Source of the DNA: Neoaquamicrobium sediminum
Lineage (GTDB): Bacteria; Pseudomonadota; Alphaproteobacteria; Rhizobiales; Rhizobiaceae
Direction of reading: 5' to 3'
NCBI RefSeq assembly: GCF_013240295.1
Contig: NZ_JABETK010000001.1
Span: forward strand, 1,860,001 to 1,924,000
DNA length: 64,000 nt
Both the position numbers and the translations under genes were made by a program. Each line of letters opens with the position of its first letter. Position 1 is the first letter of the stretch. Under the pieces are notes generated by a model. It did not search any database and was not told the origin of the DNA. It worked only from the letters and a program-made list of their open reading frames with translations. Below, piece by piece: positions 1 to 8,794 of this stretch.

Positions 1-2
1 AG

Positions 3-233
3 CGAGCGGCCATGCAGGCGAAGGCCGCACTTGAGCGGCTGATTGAGGGGCGGCAGGTGGTGCTCTCGCATGTCGGCGGCGGCAAATATTACGGCAGGGT
101 CCTGGCCGATGCGGCAATCGCGGCAGGCCCCTCGATCGCGGAAGCCCTGATTACCAAAGGTTTGGTGCGTCATTACGGGAATGGGCGTCATGTGCCATTT
201 TGCGGCAATCGCGATGCCAGCGGCGCAAGTTGA
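3..233 (+). CDS. Thermonuclease-like (SNase) protein, C-terminal part
   Basis: The window opens inside this gene: the frame is open from base 3, and the ATG at 12 is probably internal. The roughly 75 visible residues resemble the end of a staphylococcal-nuclease-fold domain, with a YYGRVLAD segment (compare the family's YGR-x-LA strand), an LITKGLVRHYG segment and a final PFC, the usual end of the fold. The catalytic Arg/Asp/Glu residues would lie upstream of the window, so activity cannot be judged. It ends at TGA 231-233. The 214 bases before the next gene show no clear feature. Confidence 0.6.
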   Translation, partial: RAAMQAKAALERLIEGRQVVLSHVGGGKYYGRVLADAAIAAGPSIAEALITKGLVRHYGNGRHVPFCGNRDASGAS

Positions 234-447
234 TCTGAAATGAAACACATGGATTCCGGATTGCCGACGAGGCGGTTTCTTTTGTCTCAAAACGTTAACC
301 TGTCACCAACCACACCAACAGCTTCAGCCGGTAAAAAACATGACCTTAACGTATTTCGCGCCTTATCGACCGTGATTTCGCCCGCACCGGCCCATGGGAT
401 GCAGGGCGGTGGCGAACGATGTCACTTGTTGTGAATGGAGACAGGCG

Positions 448-1835
448 ATGCGGAAGGTCGGGGGTTTCGGGCGGCTCGGAGCGCGCTTCAGGCGCAATCG
501 CCGCGGCAATTTCGGTTTGATGATGGCTGTGACGGCACCGCTGCTGGTGCTGGCATCGGGCTACGGCCTCAACGTTGCGCAGATATCGATTACGAAGTCG
601 AACCTGCTCGCGGCGCTGGACTCGGCGGTGACGTCCACGGCCCGCGACCTGACGACGGGCGTCATCACCAAGGATGAGGCGCGGGGCGTGGTGGAGGCCT
701 TCCTGCTGGCCAACGGGCAGCGCGCCTATGCCGAAGAAGGCCGTTTGACGCTCGACAGCATCGTTATCGATCCTGTGGCCCGGACGGTGGAAGCAAAGGC
801 AAGCGTGGAACTCGACCTTGCCTTCGCCCTGTTCGGGACGGCAAACCATCAGAAGATTACTGCCGAATCCGCAGCGATCTACTCCGATCGTAAGATCGAG
901 ATTGCAATGGCGCTCGACTTGACAGGCTCCATGAAAAAGGCCGGATCGGACGACAAGCTGGGTGACCTCCAGAAGGCGGCAACGAATGCGGTCAACCTGC
1001 TGCTGGGTGGCAAGAACCTAGATGACCGCGTGCGCATCGCACTCGTGCCCTACTCAAACTCCGTCAATGTCGGTTCGTCCATCGCCTACAAGTCCGTCTA
1101 TGTCGAAAAGAGCAAGTCGGATCGCGGCAGGAGCGTTCCCAACACCAACCTCCTCAACCTCGTCTCCGCGCTCCTGCGTCCGGACAACTGCTCGACCGAG
1201 CGAAGAGGTGCCGAAATCTACACGGACAAGGGTCCGAATGTGGCGATGGCCAACAGGGATTATTTCCTGACAGAGTTCGCAGACGGCGATGCGGGGTATA
1301 CGAAAAGCGTACGCTGCCCAGCGGCGGCCCTGGTTCCGCTGACTGCCAACAAGAAAACCCTGACCGACACCATCAATAACTTCGTTGCCGACGGCGGCAC
1401 CGGGGGCATGTCGGCATTCAGTGGGCCTGGTACATGCTCTCCGACAAATGGAAGGATGTCGTCCCCGCCAGCGCGGCTGCCGGCCCCTATGACGAGGAGG
1501 AGGTCGGCAAGTTCGCCATCCTCATGACCGATGGCGAGTTCAACCTGAACTTCGCCGGAGCGACGACCGCCAATCTTGCCTATGGCAATGCTGCCGCGAC
1601 GCGCTCGATCCCGCATGCAAAGCAGCTTTGCACGAACATGCGCGCCGCCGGCATCAAGATATTTACCATCGGCTTCAAACTGCCGAACGCGTCGGCGAGG
1701 GACCTGATGAAGGATTGCGCCTCGCCCGCAACCAGCGGTGTTACCTTCTTCTACGACACGTCGTCGGGTTCAGAACTCGATCAGGCTTTCAAGGCTATCG
1801 TCAGGAACATCGAGAGCCTGGCTCTGACAAAGTAA
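448..1835 (+). CDS. TadG-like pilus-associated protein with von Willebrand factor A domain (frameshifted)
   Basis: The start at 448 has GGAG seven bases upstream. Residues 1-60 form a Tad/TadE-type N-terminus: a basic stretch with RRNRRGNFG, then one hydrophobic helix (LMMAVTAPLLVLASGYGL) and a LLAALDSAV segment. This part would anchor the protein in the inner membrane, as in Flp pilus TadG proteins. A von Willebrand A domain follows, with a MIDAS-like DLTGS near residue 150 and a second-half LMTDGEFN. The frame breaks in a five-G run at 1402-1406; one extra G joins GGTGG to HVGIQWAWYMLSDKW and gives about 462 residues. No other tad/cpa genes are visible, so a pilus role is inferred from the family. 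It ends at TAA 1833-1835. Confidence 0.8.
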
Positions 1836-1850
1836 GAAAACGCAAACGGC

Positions 1851-1880
1851 AAGAAAAAGGGCCGCTCTTTCGAGCGGCCC
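1851..1880 (-). terminator. Intrinsic terminator of the acsA-side transcript
   Basis: A perfect 9-bp stem GGGCCGCTC/GAGCGGCCC (1859-1867 and 1872-1880) closes a four-base loop. Read on the minus strand it is followed by TTTTTCTT, a good rho-independent terminator for transcripts running leftward from acsA and the small ORF. On the plus strand the stem is followed by TCGTGTTT, so it may also stop the von Willebrand gene. Confidence 0.8.
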
Positions 1881-1960
1881 TCGTGTTTCCGTTCCGTGGC
1901 GCGACCCGTGGCTGCAACCGTTGCCGAAGCTCAGGTCGCCGGCCGCGCTTCACGCGCCTG

Positions 1961-2029
1961 TCAGGAAGACTGCTTCCCGAAAGGACGATCCGCCGGGACC
2001 ACGCTACGGAACATGGAATCACTCGACAT
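1961..2029 (-). CDS. 22-residue small ORF with a very strong ribosome binding site
   Basis: A leftward ATG at 2029 opens 22 codons ending in TGA at 1961-1963. The peptide starts MSSDSMFRSV and ends FGKQSS; it is polar, with no membrane helix or signal peptide. The case for translation is the 16-base Shine-Dalgarno sequence directly upstream and the terminator 80 bases downstream. It lies 83 bases after the acsA stop on the same strand, so it could be read with acsA or from its own promoter. I do not recognise the peptide. Alternatives are a leader peptide, or a ribosome-binding RNA in which the peptide is incidental. Confidence 0.5.
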   Translation of the reverse strand: MSSDSMFRSVVPADRPFGKQSS

Positions 2030-2045
2030 TGGATCACCTCCTTTC
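2030..2045 (-). promoter_or_regulatory. Extended Shine-Dalgarno complementary to the 16S rRNA 3' end
   Basis: On the minus strand this reads GAAAGGAGGTGATCCA immediately before the ATG at 2029. The plus strand reads TGGATCACCTCCTTTC, which is the known 3' tail of bacterial 16S rRNA. Pairing could therefore run unbroken for about 16 bases, whereas ordinary sites in this window match 4-6. The GGAGG core to ATG spacing is 7 bases, which is optimal. Confidence 0.75.
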
Positions 2046-2112
2046 AGTTCGTTGAACACATGCCCAATGTGGGACAGTCAGGACGTTTTCGCAAGTCCGC
2101 GCTTACGCGACG

Positions 2113-4068
2113 TCACTTCTTCTTGTTTTGTCGGTTCTCGACCAGATCGTCCACCACACCGGGATCGGCGAGCGTCGAAGTGTCGCCCAGCGCGCCGAAA
2201 TCGTCCTCGGCGATCTTGCGCAGAATGCGCCGCATGATCTTGCCGGAGCGGGTCTTGGGCAGGCCGGGTGAGAACTGGATCAGGTCAGGTGAGGCGATCG
2301 GGCCGATCTCCTTGCGCACATGGGCGACCAGTTCCTTGCGCAACGCGTCGGAGCCTTCCTCGCCGGCCATCAGGGTGACGTAGCAGTAGATGCCCTGGCC
2401 CTTGATGTCGTGCGGATAGCCGACGACGGCGGCCTCGGAGACCTTGTCGTGGCTGACCAGTGCCGATTCCACCTCGGCCGTGCCCATGCGGTGGCCCGAC
2501 ACATTGAGCACGTCGTCGACGCGGCCGGTGATCCAGTAGTATCCGTCCGCGTCGCGCCGGCAACCATCGCCGGTGAAATACTTGCCCTTGTAGGTGGCGA
2601 AGTAGGTCTGGATGAAACGGTCATGGTCGCCATAAACCGTGCGCATCTGGCCGGGCCAGGAATCGACGATGCAGAGATTGCCGTCGGCAGCGCCCTCGAG
2701 CACGTTGCCGTCATTGTCGACGAGCTGCGGCTGGACCCCGAAGAAAGGCCGCGTCGCCGAGCCTGCCTTGAGGTCGGTCGCGCCGGGAAGCGGCGTGATC
2801 AGGATGCCGCCGGTCTCGGTCTGCCACCATGTGTCGACGATGGGTACCTTCTTTTCGCCGACGACGTTGAAATACCATTCCCAGGCTTCCGGGTTGATCG
2901 GCTCGCCGACCGAGCCCAGCACCTTCAGCGTCTTGCGCGATGATTTTTTCACATGGTCGTCGCCAGCGCCCATCAGCGCGCGGATGGCCGTTGGGGCGGT
3001 GTAGAAGATGTTGACCTTGTGCTTGTCGACCACCTCCCAGAAGCGGCCGGCGGTGGGATAGTTGGGCACACCCTCGAACATCAGCGTCGTCGCACCGTTG
3101 GCGAGCGGCCCGTAGACGATGTAGGAGTGACCGGTGACCCAGCCGACGTCGGCCGTACACCAGTAGATGTCCCCGTCATGATAGTCGAAGACGTATTGGT
3201 GCGTCATCGAGGCATAGACGAGATAGCCGCCGGTGGTGTGCAGCACGCCCTTCGGCTTGCCGGTCGAGCCGGAGGTGTAGAGGATGAACAGCGGGTCTTC
3301 CGCCTTCATCTTCTCGGGCTTGCACTCAGCCTTAACCGTGCGCACCTCGTCGTGATACCAGAGGTCGCGGCCGTCGGCCCAGCCGACCTTGCCGCCCGTG
3401 CGCCGCACCACCAGCACGTTCTTGACCATGACATGGTTTCTGGCGGCGATGTCGATCGCCTTGTCGGTGTTTTCCTTGAGCGGAATGCCGCGACCGCCGC
3501 GCAGGCCCTCGTCGGCGGTGATGACGAAGGTCGATTCGCAATCGACGATGCGGCCTGCCAGCGCGTCGGGCGAGAAGCCGCCGAAAACGACCGAATGCAC
3601 CGCGCCGATGCGGGCGCAGGCGAGCATCGCGTATGTCGCCTCGGGGATCATCGGCATGTAGATGGTGACGCGGTCGCCCTTCTTGACGCCGTGCTTCTTC
3701 ATCACATTGGCCAGCCGGCAGACGTGCTCGTAGAGCTCGTTATAGGTGATCTTCTTGTCGTCGTAGGGGTTGTCGCCTTCCCAGATGATCGCGACCTGAT
3801 CGCCGCGCTTCTTCAGGTGGCGGTCGATGCAGTTGTAGGCGACGTTGGTCTGGCCGTCCTCAAACCACTTGATCGAGACCTTGCCGGAAAACGAGGTGTT
3901 CTTGACCTTCGTATAGGGCTTGAACCAGTCGATGCGCTTGCCATGCTTGCCCCAGAACTTCTCCGGGTTCTTCACGCTGTCCCGATACCATTTCAGATAG
4001 GTGTCGTTATCGATCAGCGCGCCTTTCTTCCACGCTGGCTGGACGCGATGAAGCTTGACTTCGGACAT
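2113..4068 (-). CDS. acsA: Acetyl-coenzyme A synthetase
   Basis: AcsA converts acetate, ATP and CoA to acetyl-CoA, AMP and PPi in the cytoplasm. At 651 residues it has normal family length. Visible ANL-family motifs are the phosphate loop [11 protein letters not shown] (about residue 265), TWWQTETGG (about 410), the hinge region [17 protein letters not shown] and the C-terminal [11 protein letters not shown]. The Lys of SGK (about 610) is the adenylation lysine that is commonly controlled by acetylation. The start at 4068 follows a GGGGAGAGA site. No adjacent acetyltransferase or deacetylase regulator is seen. A small ORF and a terminator follow downstream. Confidence 0.97.
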   Translation of the reverse strand: MSEVKLHRVQPAWKKGALIDNDTYLKWYRDSVKNPEKFWGKHGKRIDWFKPYTKVKNTSFSGKVSIKWFEDGQTNVAYNCIDRHLKKRGDQVAIIWEGDNPYDDKKITYNELYEHVCRLANVMKKHGVKKGDRVTIYMPMIPEATYAMLACARIGAVHSVVFGGFSPDALAGRIVDCESTFVITADEGLRGGRGIPLKENTDKAIDIAARNHVMVKNVLVVRRTGGKVGWADGRDLWYHDEVRTVKAECKPEKMKAEDPLFILYTSGSTGKPKGVLHTTGGYLVYASMTHQYVFDYHDGDIYWCTADVGWVTGHSYIVYGPLANGATTLMFEGVPNYPTAGRFWEVVDKHKVNIFYTAPTAIRALMGAGDDHVKKSSRKTLKVLGSVGEPINPEAWEWYFNVVGEKKVPIVDTWWQTETGGILITPLPGATDLKAGSATRPFFGVQPQLVDNDGNVLEGAADGNLCIVDSWPGQMRTVYGDHDRFIQTYFATYKGKYFTGDGCRRDADGYYWITGRVDDVLNVSGHRMGTAEVESALVSHDKVSEAAVVGYPHDIKGQGIYCYVTLMAGEEGSDALRKELVAHVRKEIGPIASPDLIQFSPGLPKTRSGKIMRRILRKIAEDDFGALGDTSTLADPGVVDDLVENRQNKKK

Positions 4069-4382
4069 GAATCTCTCTCCCCGGATTGTTCAGCCTTCCC
4101 ACGTGCGCGGGCCGGCAGGCGAAGGATGGTCGCCATTCGCGGCGCATTATTACCAATTCGCGCCGGGCCACAACATTAGACCTTGTGGTCAGGGTGTATG
4201 GTCAGCAGCACCTGTGCCCACGGCACTTGCGGCGGACCTGTCAGCACTCGAGTTCAATTGCTGCCAAGCCATTGGAATCGCATCATAAAACTGTTGTGAA
4301 GTGATTATAGTCCGATAGACGGCTCATCGATTTCCCGGCACACTCCGATCCTGGAGGAGACAACGGCAACGGGAGATCCATC
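4069..4382. promoter_or_regulatory. Divergent intergenic region acsA / usg
   Basis: This 314-base non-coding stretch must hold the promoters of both genes. A weak leftward candidate for acsA is TTGTGG (complement of 4168-4173), a 16-base spacer, then AATAAT (complement of 4146-4151). The bases 4200-4320 are more AT-rich and include TATAGT near 4306, a possible -10 for usg. The usg ribosome site is GGAG at 4372-4375. I found no operator palindrome. Confidence 0.3.
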
Positions 4383-4655
4383 ATGTCCGAAAATGGGGAA
4401 ATGGAACTGATGCTCAAGGGGTACGGGCTGACGACGGCACAGATCCTCTATCACATGCCCGATCATCCGGGCCTGCTGCAAATCTTCATCTGGCAGCACT
4501 ACGACGTCGCGCCCAAATTTCCCGCCCTCTACCGTTTCATCGACTTCTGGCAGGAAAAGATCGAGGGCGCGCTGCATTCGGTGGCCTACACCCACCGAAA
4601 GCTGATTGCGCCGAACGAATGGCGCAACGTCGCCGGCGAGTTGCAACTGCACTGA
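4383..4655 (+). CDS. usg: Usg family protein
   Basis: This 90-residue soluble protein matches the small Usg family, known mainly from alphaproteobacteria. The hallmark segment GYGLTTAQILYHMPDHPGLLQ is followed by WQHYDVAPKFP, a FIDFWQ motif and a LHSVAYTHRKLI stretch. The molecular function is unknown; the name derives from a gene found upstream of an aspartate-semialdehyde dehydrogenase gene, which is not next to this copy. The start is supported by GGAG seven bases upstream. It appears monocistronic, with 24 bases to the convergent aldo/keto reductase. Confidence 0.85.
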   Translation: MSENGEMELMLKGYGLTTAQILYHMPDHPGLLQIFIWQHYDVAPKFPALYRFIDFWQEKIEGALHSVAYTHRKLIAPNEWRNVAGELQLH

Positions 4656-4679
4656 CCGGCGACGCTCTGGGCGCTTGTT

Positions 4680-5713
<1,034 letters not shown>

Positions 5714-5751
5714 GGTTCGAACTCCTTGCTGGGTCGTTTGTAGGGGAGGGC

Positions 5752-6947
5752 TTATTCTGCCGGGTCCGGGCAGGCCGGCACCGGTGCGAGAGGTGCGTCG
5801 AGCCGCTGCAGCCGCAGGGCGGCGAGGGCGACGAGCAGCGCTGCAAGCGGCACGAGGCCGGCGATCCAAGGGATCGCACCGAGACCGGGACCGTGGGCGA
5901 TGATAAGACCGCCGAGACCGGCGCCGATTGCGTTGCCGAGGTTGAAGGCGGCAATGTTGAAGCTCTCGATGCCAGGCCCTGACCCGCACCCTCGGCCTTC
6001 TCCAGCACCCACATCTGCAACGGCGCGACGGTCGCGAAGGCGGCGGCACCGAGCAGCCCCACTGCGATGATGGCAAGCACGCGGTTGTGGATCGCGAAGG
6101 TCATGCCAAACAGCACGACCGAAAGAACCACGAGGCTGCCAAGCATGGTCGGCACAAGGCGCCTGTCTGCAAGGCGACCGCCGAGCAGGTTGCCCACCAC
6201 GAGGCCGCCACCGAAGACGAGCAGGATCGGCGAGACGGCAGAATCCGAAAAGCCGGTGATCTGCGTCAGGATCGGCGCGATGTAGGTGAAGGCAGCGAAG
6301 ACGCCGACCCAGCTCAGAACCGTGGTGAGCAGGCCGAGCAGCACAGGGCCGCGACCGAGCACGGCAAGTGCGCAGCCGGTATCTGCTTCGTCCTCCGCTT
6401 GCTCGTCAGACGGCACCAGAAAGGCGATCACCGCCAGCGCCGCGATGCCGATCAGCGTCACCGCCCAAAAGGTCGCGCGCCAGCCATAGGCCTGGCCGAG
6501 CCAGGTGCCGAAGGGGACGCCGAGGATATTCGCCACCGTGAGGCCGGTGAACATGATCGCGATCGCCGACGCCTTCCGGTGAGGCGCGACGAGGCCTGTG
6601 GCGACCACCGAACCGACGCCGAAGAAGGACGCATGCGCAAAGGCGGTCAGCACGCGCGCCGCCATCAGAGACCAGTAGTCGGGGGCCAGCGCGCAGGCGA
6701 GATTGCCGAGCGTGAAGACCACCATCAGGCTCATCAGCAGCGTCTTGCGCGGCCATTTGCCAGTGAAGGCGCCGAGCAACGGCGCGCCGGCCACCACGCC
6801 GAGCGCATAGCCGGAAATGAGCAGGCCGGCCGACGAGATCGTCACGCCGAGATCGGCACTGACTTCCAGCAGCAGGCCCATGATGACGAATTCGGTGACA
6901 CCGATGCCGAATGCGCCGGCGGTGAGTGCATAGAGGGCCAGAGGCAT
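5752..6947 (-). CDS. MFS transporter, DHA1/AraJ-type (frameshifted)
   Basis: A major-facilitator permease of about 397 residues with 12 predicted helices. The N-terminus (MPLALYALTAGAFGIGVTEF) and the loop after helix 2 (GKWPRKTLL) are typical of the AraJ/YdhP drug/sugar efflux branch. The frame breaks near 5963-5975: the first part ends GAGQGLAS and the second resumes SFNIAAFNLGNAIGAGLGG. A net extra two bases (an AG repeat at 5963-5966) or one missing base would explain it. It faces a LysR gene across 120 bases and precedes an aldo/keto reductase. This is a common regulator-exporter-reductase arrangement for small toxic carbonyls or drugs, but that role is inferred. Confidence 0.85.
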
Positions 6948-7067
6948 CGGACGCTCCGTTCAAGACAGGTCATGCGCCTCGGTGGGCGCGAGACCTGAAA
7001 GATCGTGACCTCAGGCTCTGTGAACCAGCCTTGCCGTTGGCATATTTTCTGTGAAATAGATTCCACA

Positions 7068-7976
7068 ATGGCGAGACCCGAGATCAATCGCTCCGGCGAA
7101 ATGGAAGTGTTCGCGCGCGTCGTGGAAACGGGCAGCTTTTCCGCCGCTGCCCGTCAGCTTCGCATGACGCCATCGGCCGTCAGCAAGCTGATTGCGCGGC
7201 TGGAAGCGCGCCTTGGCGCGCGTCTCGTCAGCCGCTCGACGCGCAAGCTGCAACTGACACCGGAGGGGGCCGGATTCTACGAGAGCGCAACGCGTATTCT
7301 GGCTGAAATGCACTTAGCCGAGCACGAGGCCGCGGCGGGTTCCGCACCGCGCGGGCGCTTGCGCGTCAACAGCTACGTGCCGTTCGGCCAGCTCAAGCTG
7401 ATACCGCTGCTGCCGCACTTTCTGGAGCGCTTTCCTGAGGTGAGCGTCGACGTCGTGCTGACCGACAATGTGATCGACCTGATGGAGGAGCGCGCCGACG
7501 TGGCGATCCGCGCCGGGCCGCTCGGCGAATCAAGCCTGATCGCGCGCAAGCTCGGCCAGAGCCCGATGGTGCTGGTGGCGGCGCCTTCCTATCTGGAAAA
7601 GCGCGGCGTGCCACAAACGCCGGACGATCTTGCCAGACACAACCTGCTCGCGTTCTGTTTCGTGCGCCATATCAGCGGCTGGCCGTTCCTTGGCGCCGGC
7701 GGCGAGACGATGGTGGTCAACCTCTCCGGCAATGCGTTGGTGAGCGACGGCGAGGCGATGCGGCACATGGCGCTTGCCGGGGCCGGCATCGCGCGGCTTG
7801 CGCGCTGGCATGTCGGACCGGACATCGAGGCCGGGCGGCTGGTCGCGCTGCTTGAGCCGTTCAATCCCGGCGATAATGAAGTGACCCACGCGGTCTATGT
7901 CGGGCAGGGCAAGCACCTGCCGGCGCGCGTGCGGGCTTTCCTCGATTTTCTCGTGGAGACGGTGCGGATGACGTGA
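7068..7976 (+). CDS. LysR-family transcriptional regulator
   Basis: About 302 residues. The N-terminal winged helix-turn-helix spans residues 5-65 (VETGSFSAAARQLRMTPSAVSKLIARLEARLG), followed by a LysR substrate-binding domain starting near residue 90 (GRLRVNSYVPFG). I take the ATG at 7068 because the helix-turn-helix begins at the usual distance from it; the in-frame ATG at 7005 adds 21 residues without family character. It is divergent from the MFS-reductase pair, the classical position for a LysR regulator of its neighbours. The 120-base gap is AT-richer and would hold the operator, but no clear T-N11-A box stood out. Confidence 0.9.
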   Translation: MARPEINRSGEMEVFARVVETGSFSAAARQLRMTPSAVSKLIARLEARLGARLVSRSTRKLQLTPEGAGFYESATRILAEMHLAEHEAAAGSAPRGRLRVNSYVPFGQLKLIPLLPHFLERFPEVSVDVVLTDNVIDLMEERADVAIRAGPLGESSLIARKLGQSPMVLVAAPSYLEKRGVPQTPDDLARHNLLAFCFVRHISGWPFLGAGGETMVVNLSGNALVSDGEAMRHMALAGAGIARLARWHVGPDIEAGRLVALLEPFNPGDNEVTHAVYVGQGKHLPARVRAFLDFLVETVRMT

Positions 7977-7988
7977 AGGTGTTGGCCT

Positions 7989-8651
7989 TCAGCGCGTGCC
8001 GAAGATGGCCGAGCCGACCCGCACGCTCGTCGCGCCGAAGGCTATCGCCTTCTCGTAGTCGCCCGACATGCCTATGGAGAGTTTTTCCACGCCTCCTTCG
8101 TGCGCGAGTTTTTCGAGCAACGCGAAATGCGGTCCCGGATTCTCGTCGAAGGGCGGGATCGCCATCAGCCCCTCGATCACCAGGCCATGGACGTCGCGGC
8201 AACGCTTGACGAAGGCAACCGCCTCGCGCGGGTCAATCCCCGCCTTCTGCTCTTCGAGCCCGGTATTGACCTGAACGTAGAGGCGCGGCGCCTTGCCCTG
8301 CTTGTCGATCTCCCTGGCCAGCTCTGCGGCGATCTTCTCGCGATCGACGGTTTCGATGACATCGAACAGGGCGACCGCTTCCTTCGTCTTGTTGGATTGC
8401 AGCGGACCGATCAGGTGCAGTTCCAGATCGGGGAGGTCTTCGCGCAGCGCCGGCCATTTCGACTGCGCCTCCTGCACCCGGTTTTCGCCGAAGACGCGTT
8501 GTCCCGCCTCGATCACGGGGCGGATGTCGTCGGCACCAAAGGTCTTGGAGACGGCGACGAGCGTGACCGAGCCGGCCGCGCGGCCGGCCTCTTTCTCGGC
8601 ACTGATGATGTTGGCCTTTACCGCCTCAAGCCGCGAAACCGCCTCGTTCAT
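7989..8651 (-). CDS. yggS: YggS family pyridoxal phosphate homeostasis protein
   Basis: 220 residues, a single alanine-racemase-like TIM barrel that binds PLP and buffers free PLP and amino/keto acid pools. The PLP lysine lies in LVAVSKTF (about residue 36), followed by the family motifs FGENRVQEAQSKW, HLIGPLQSNK and LSIGMSGDYEKAI, and a GSAIFGTR C-terminus. It is complete and of normal length. It ends 12 bases from the stop of the convergent LysR gene and is divergent from leuS. Confidence 0.95.
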   Translation of the reverse strand: MNEAVSRLEAVKANIISAEKEAGRAAGSVTLVAVSKTFGADDIRPVIEAGQRVFGENRVQEAQSKWPALREDLPDLELHLIGPLQSNKTKEAVALFDVIETVDREKIAAELAREIDKQGKAPRLYVQVNTGLEEQKAGIDPREAVAFVKRCRDVHGLVIEGLMAIPPFDENPGPHFALLEKLAHEGGVEKLSIGMSGDYEKAIAFGATSVRVGSAIFGTR

Positions 8652-8687
8652 GGTCCAAATCCGCTGTTTTCATTGCCTGCGCGCCCG

Positions 8688-8760
8688 CCACGGTTGACGG
8701 GTCCGGGAAACCGTGGTGAAGGCATGGCACTTCTTTCAAGTGACCTTCACTTGGCAAGTG
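8688..8760. repeat. Inverted repeats between yggS and leuS
   Basis: CCACGGTT (8688-8695) is repeated inverted as AACCGTGG (8709-8716). Just downstream, CACTT-N5-AAGTG (8728-8742) and CACTT-N3-AAGTG (8748-8760) follow in tandem, and their inner arms form CAAGTG-N5-CACTTG. These could be operator half-sites or stems in the leuS 5' leader. The leuS ATG is 34 bases further on. Confidence 0.4.
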
Positions 8761-8794
8761 TGAATCCCAGCGTCTTTTAGGTGAAATTCCGGAC

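Noticed and set aside
12..12. ATG at 12 as a true start of the first gene
   Set aside because: The frame is open to the window edge, and the remaining protein is only the end of an SNase domain.
2030..2045. Match to the 3' end of 16S rRNA on the plus strand
   Set aside because: Only about 16 bases match and no other rRNA sequence is near. The complement makes a perfect ribosome binding site before an ATG, so it is not an rRNA fragment.
2953..4179. 408-codon open frame on the plus strand
   Set aside because: Lies opposite acsA, which is intact and well supported.
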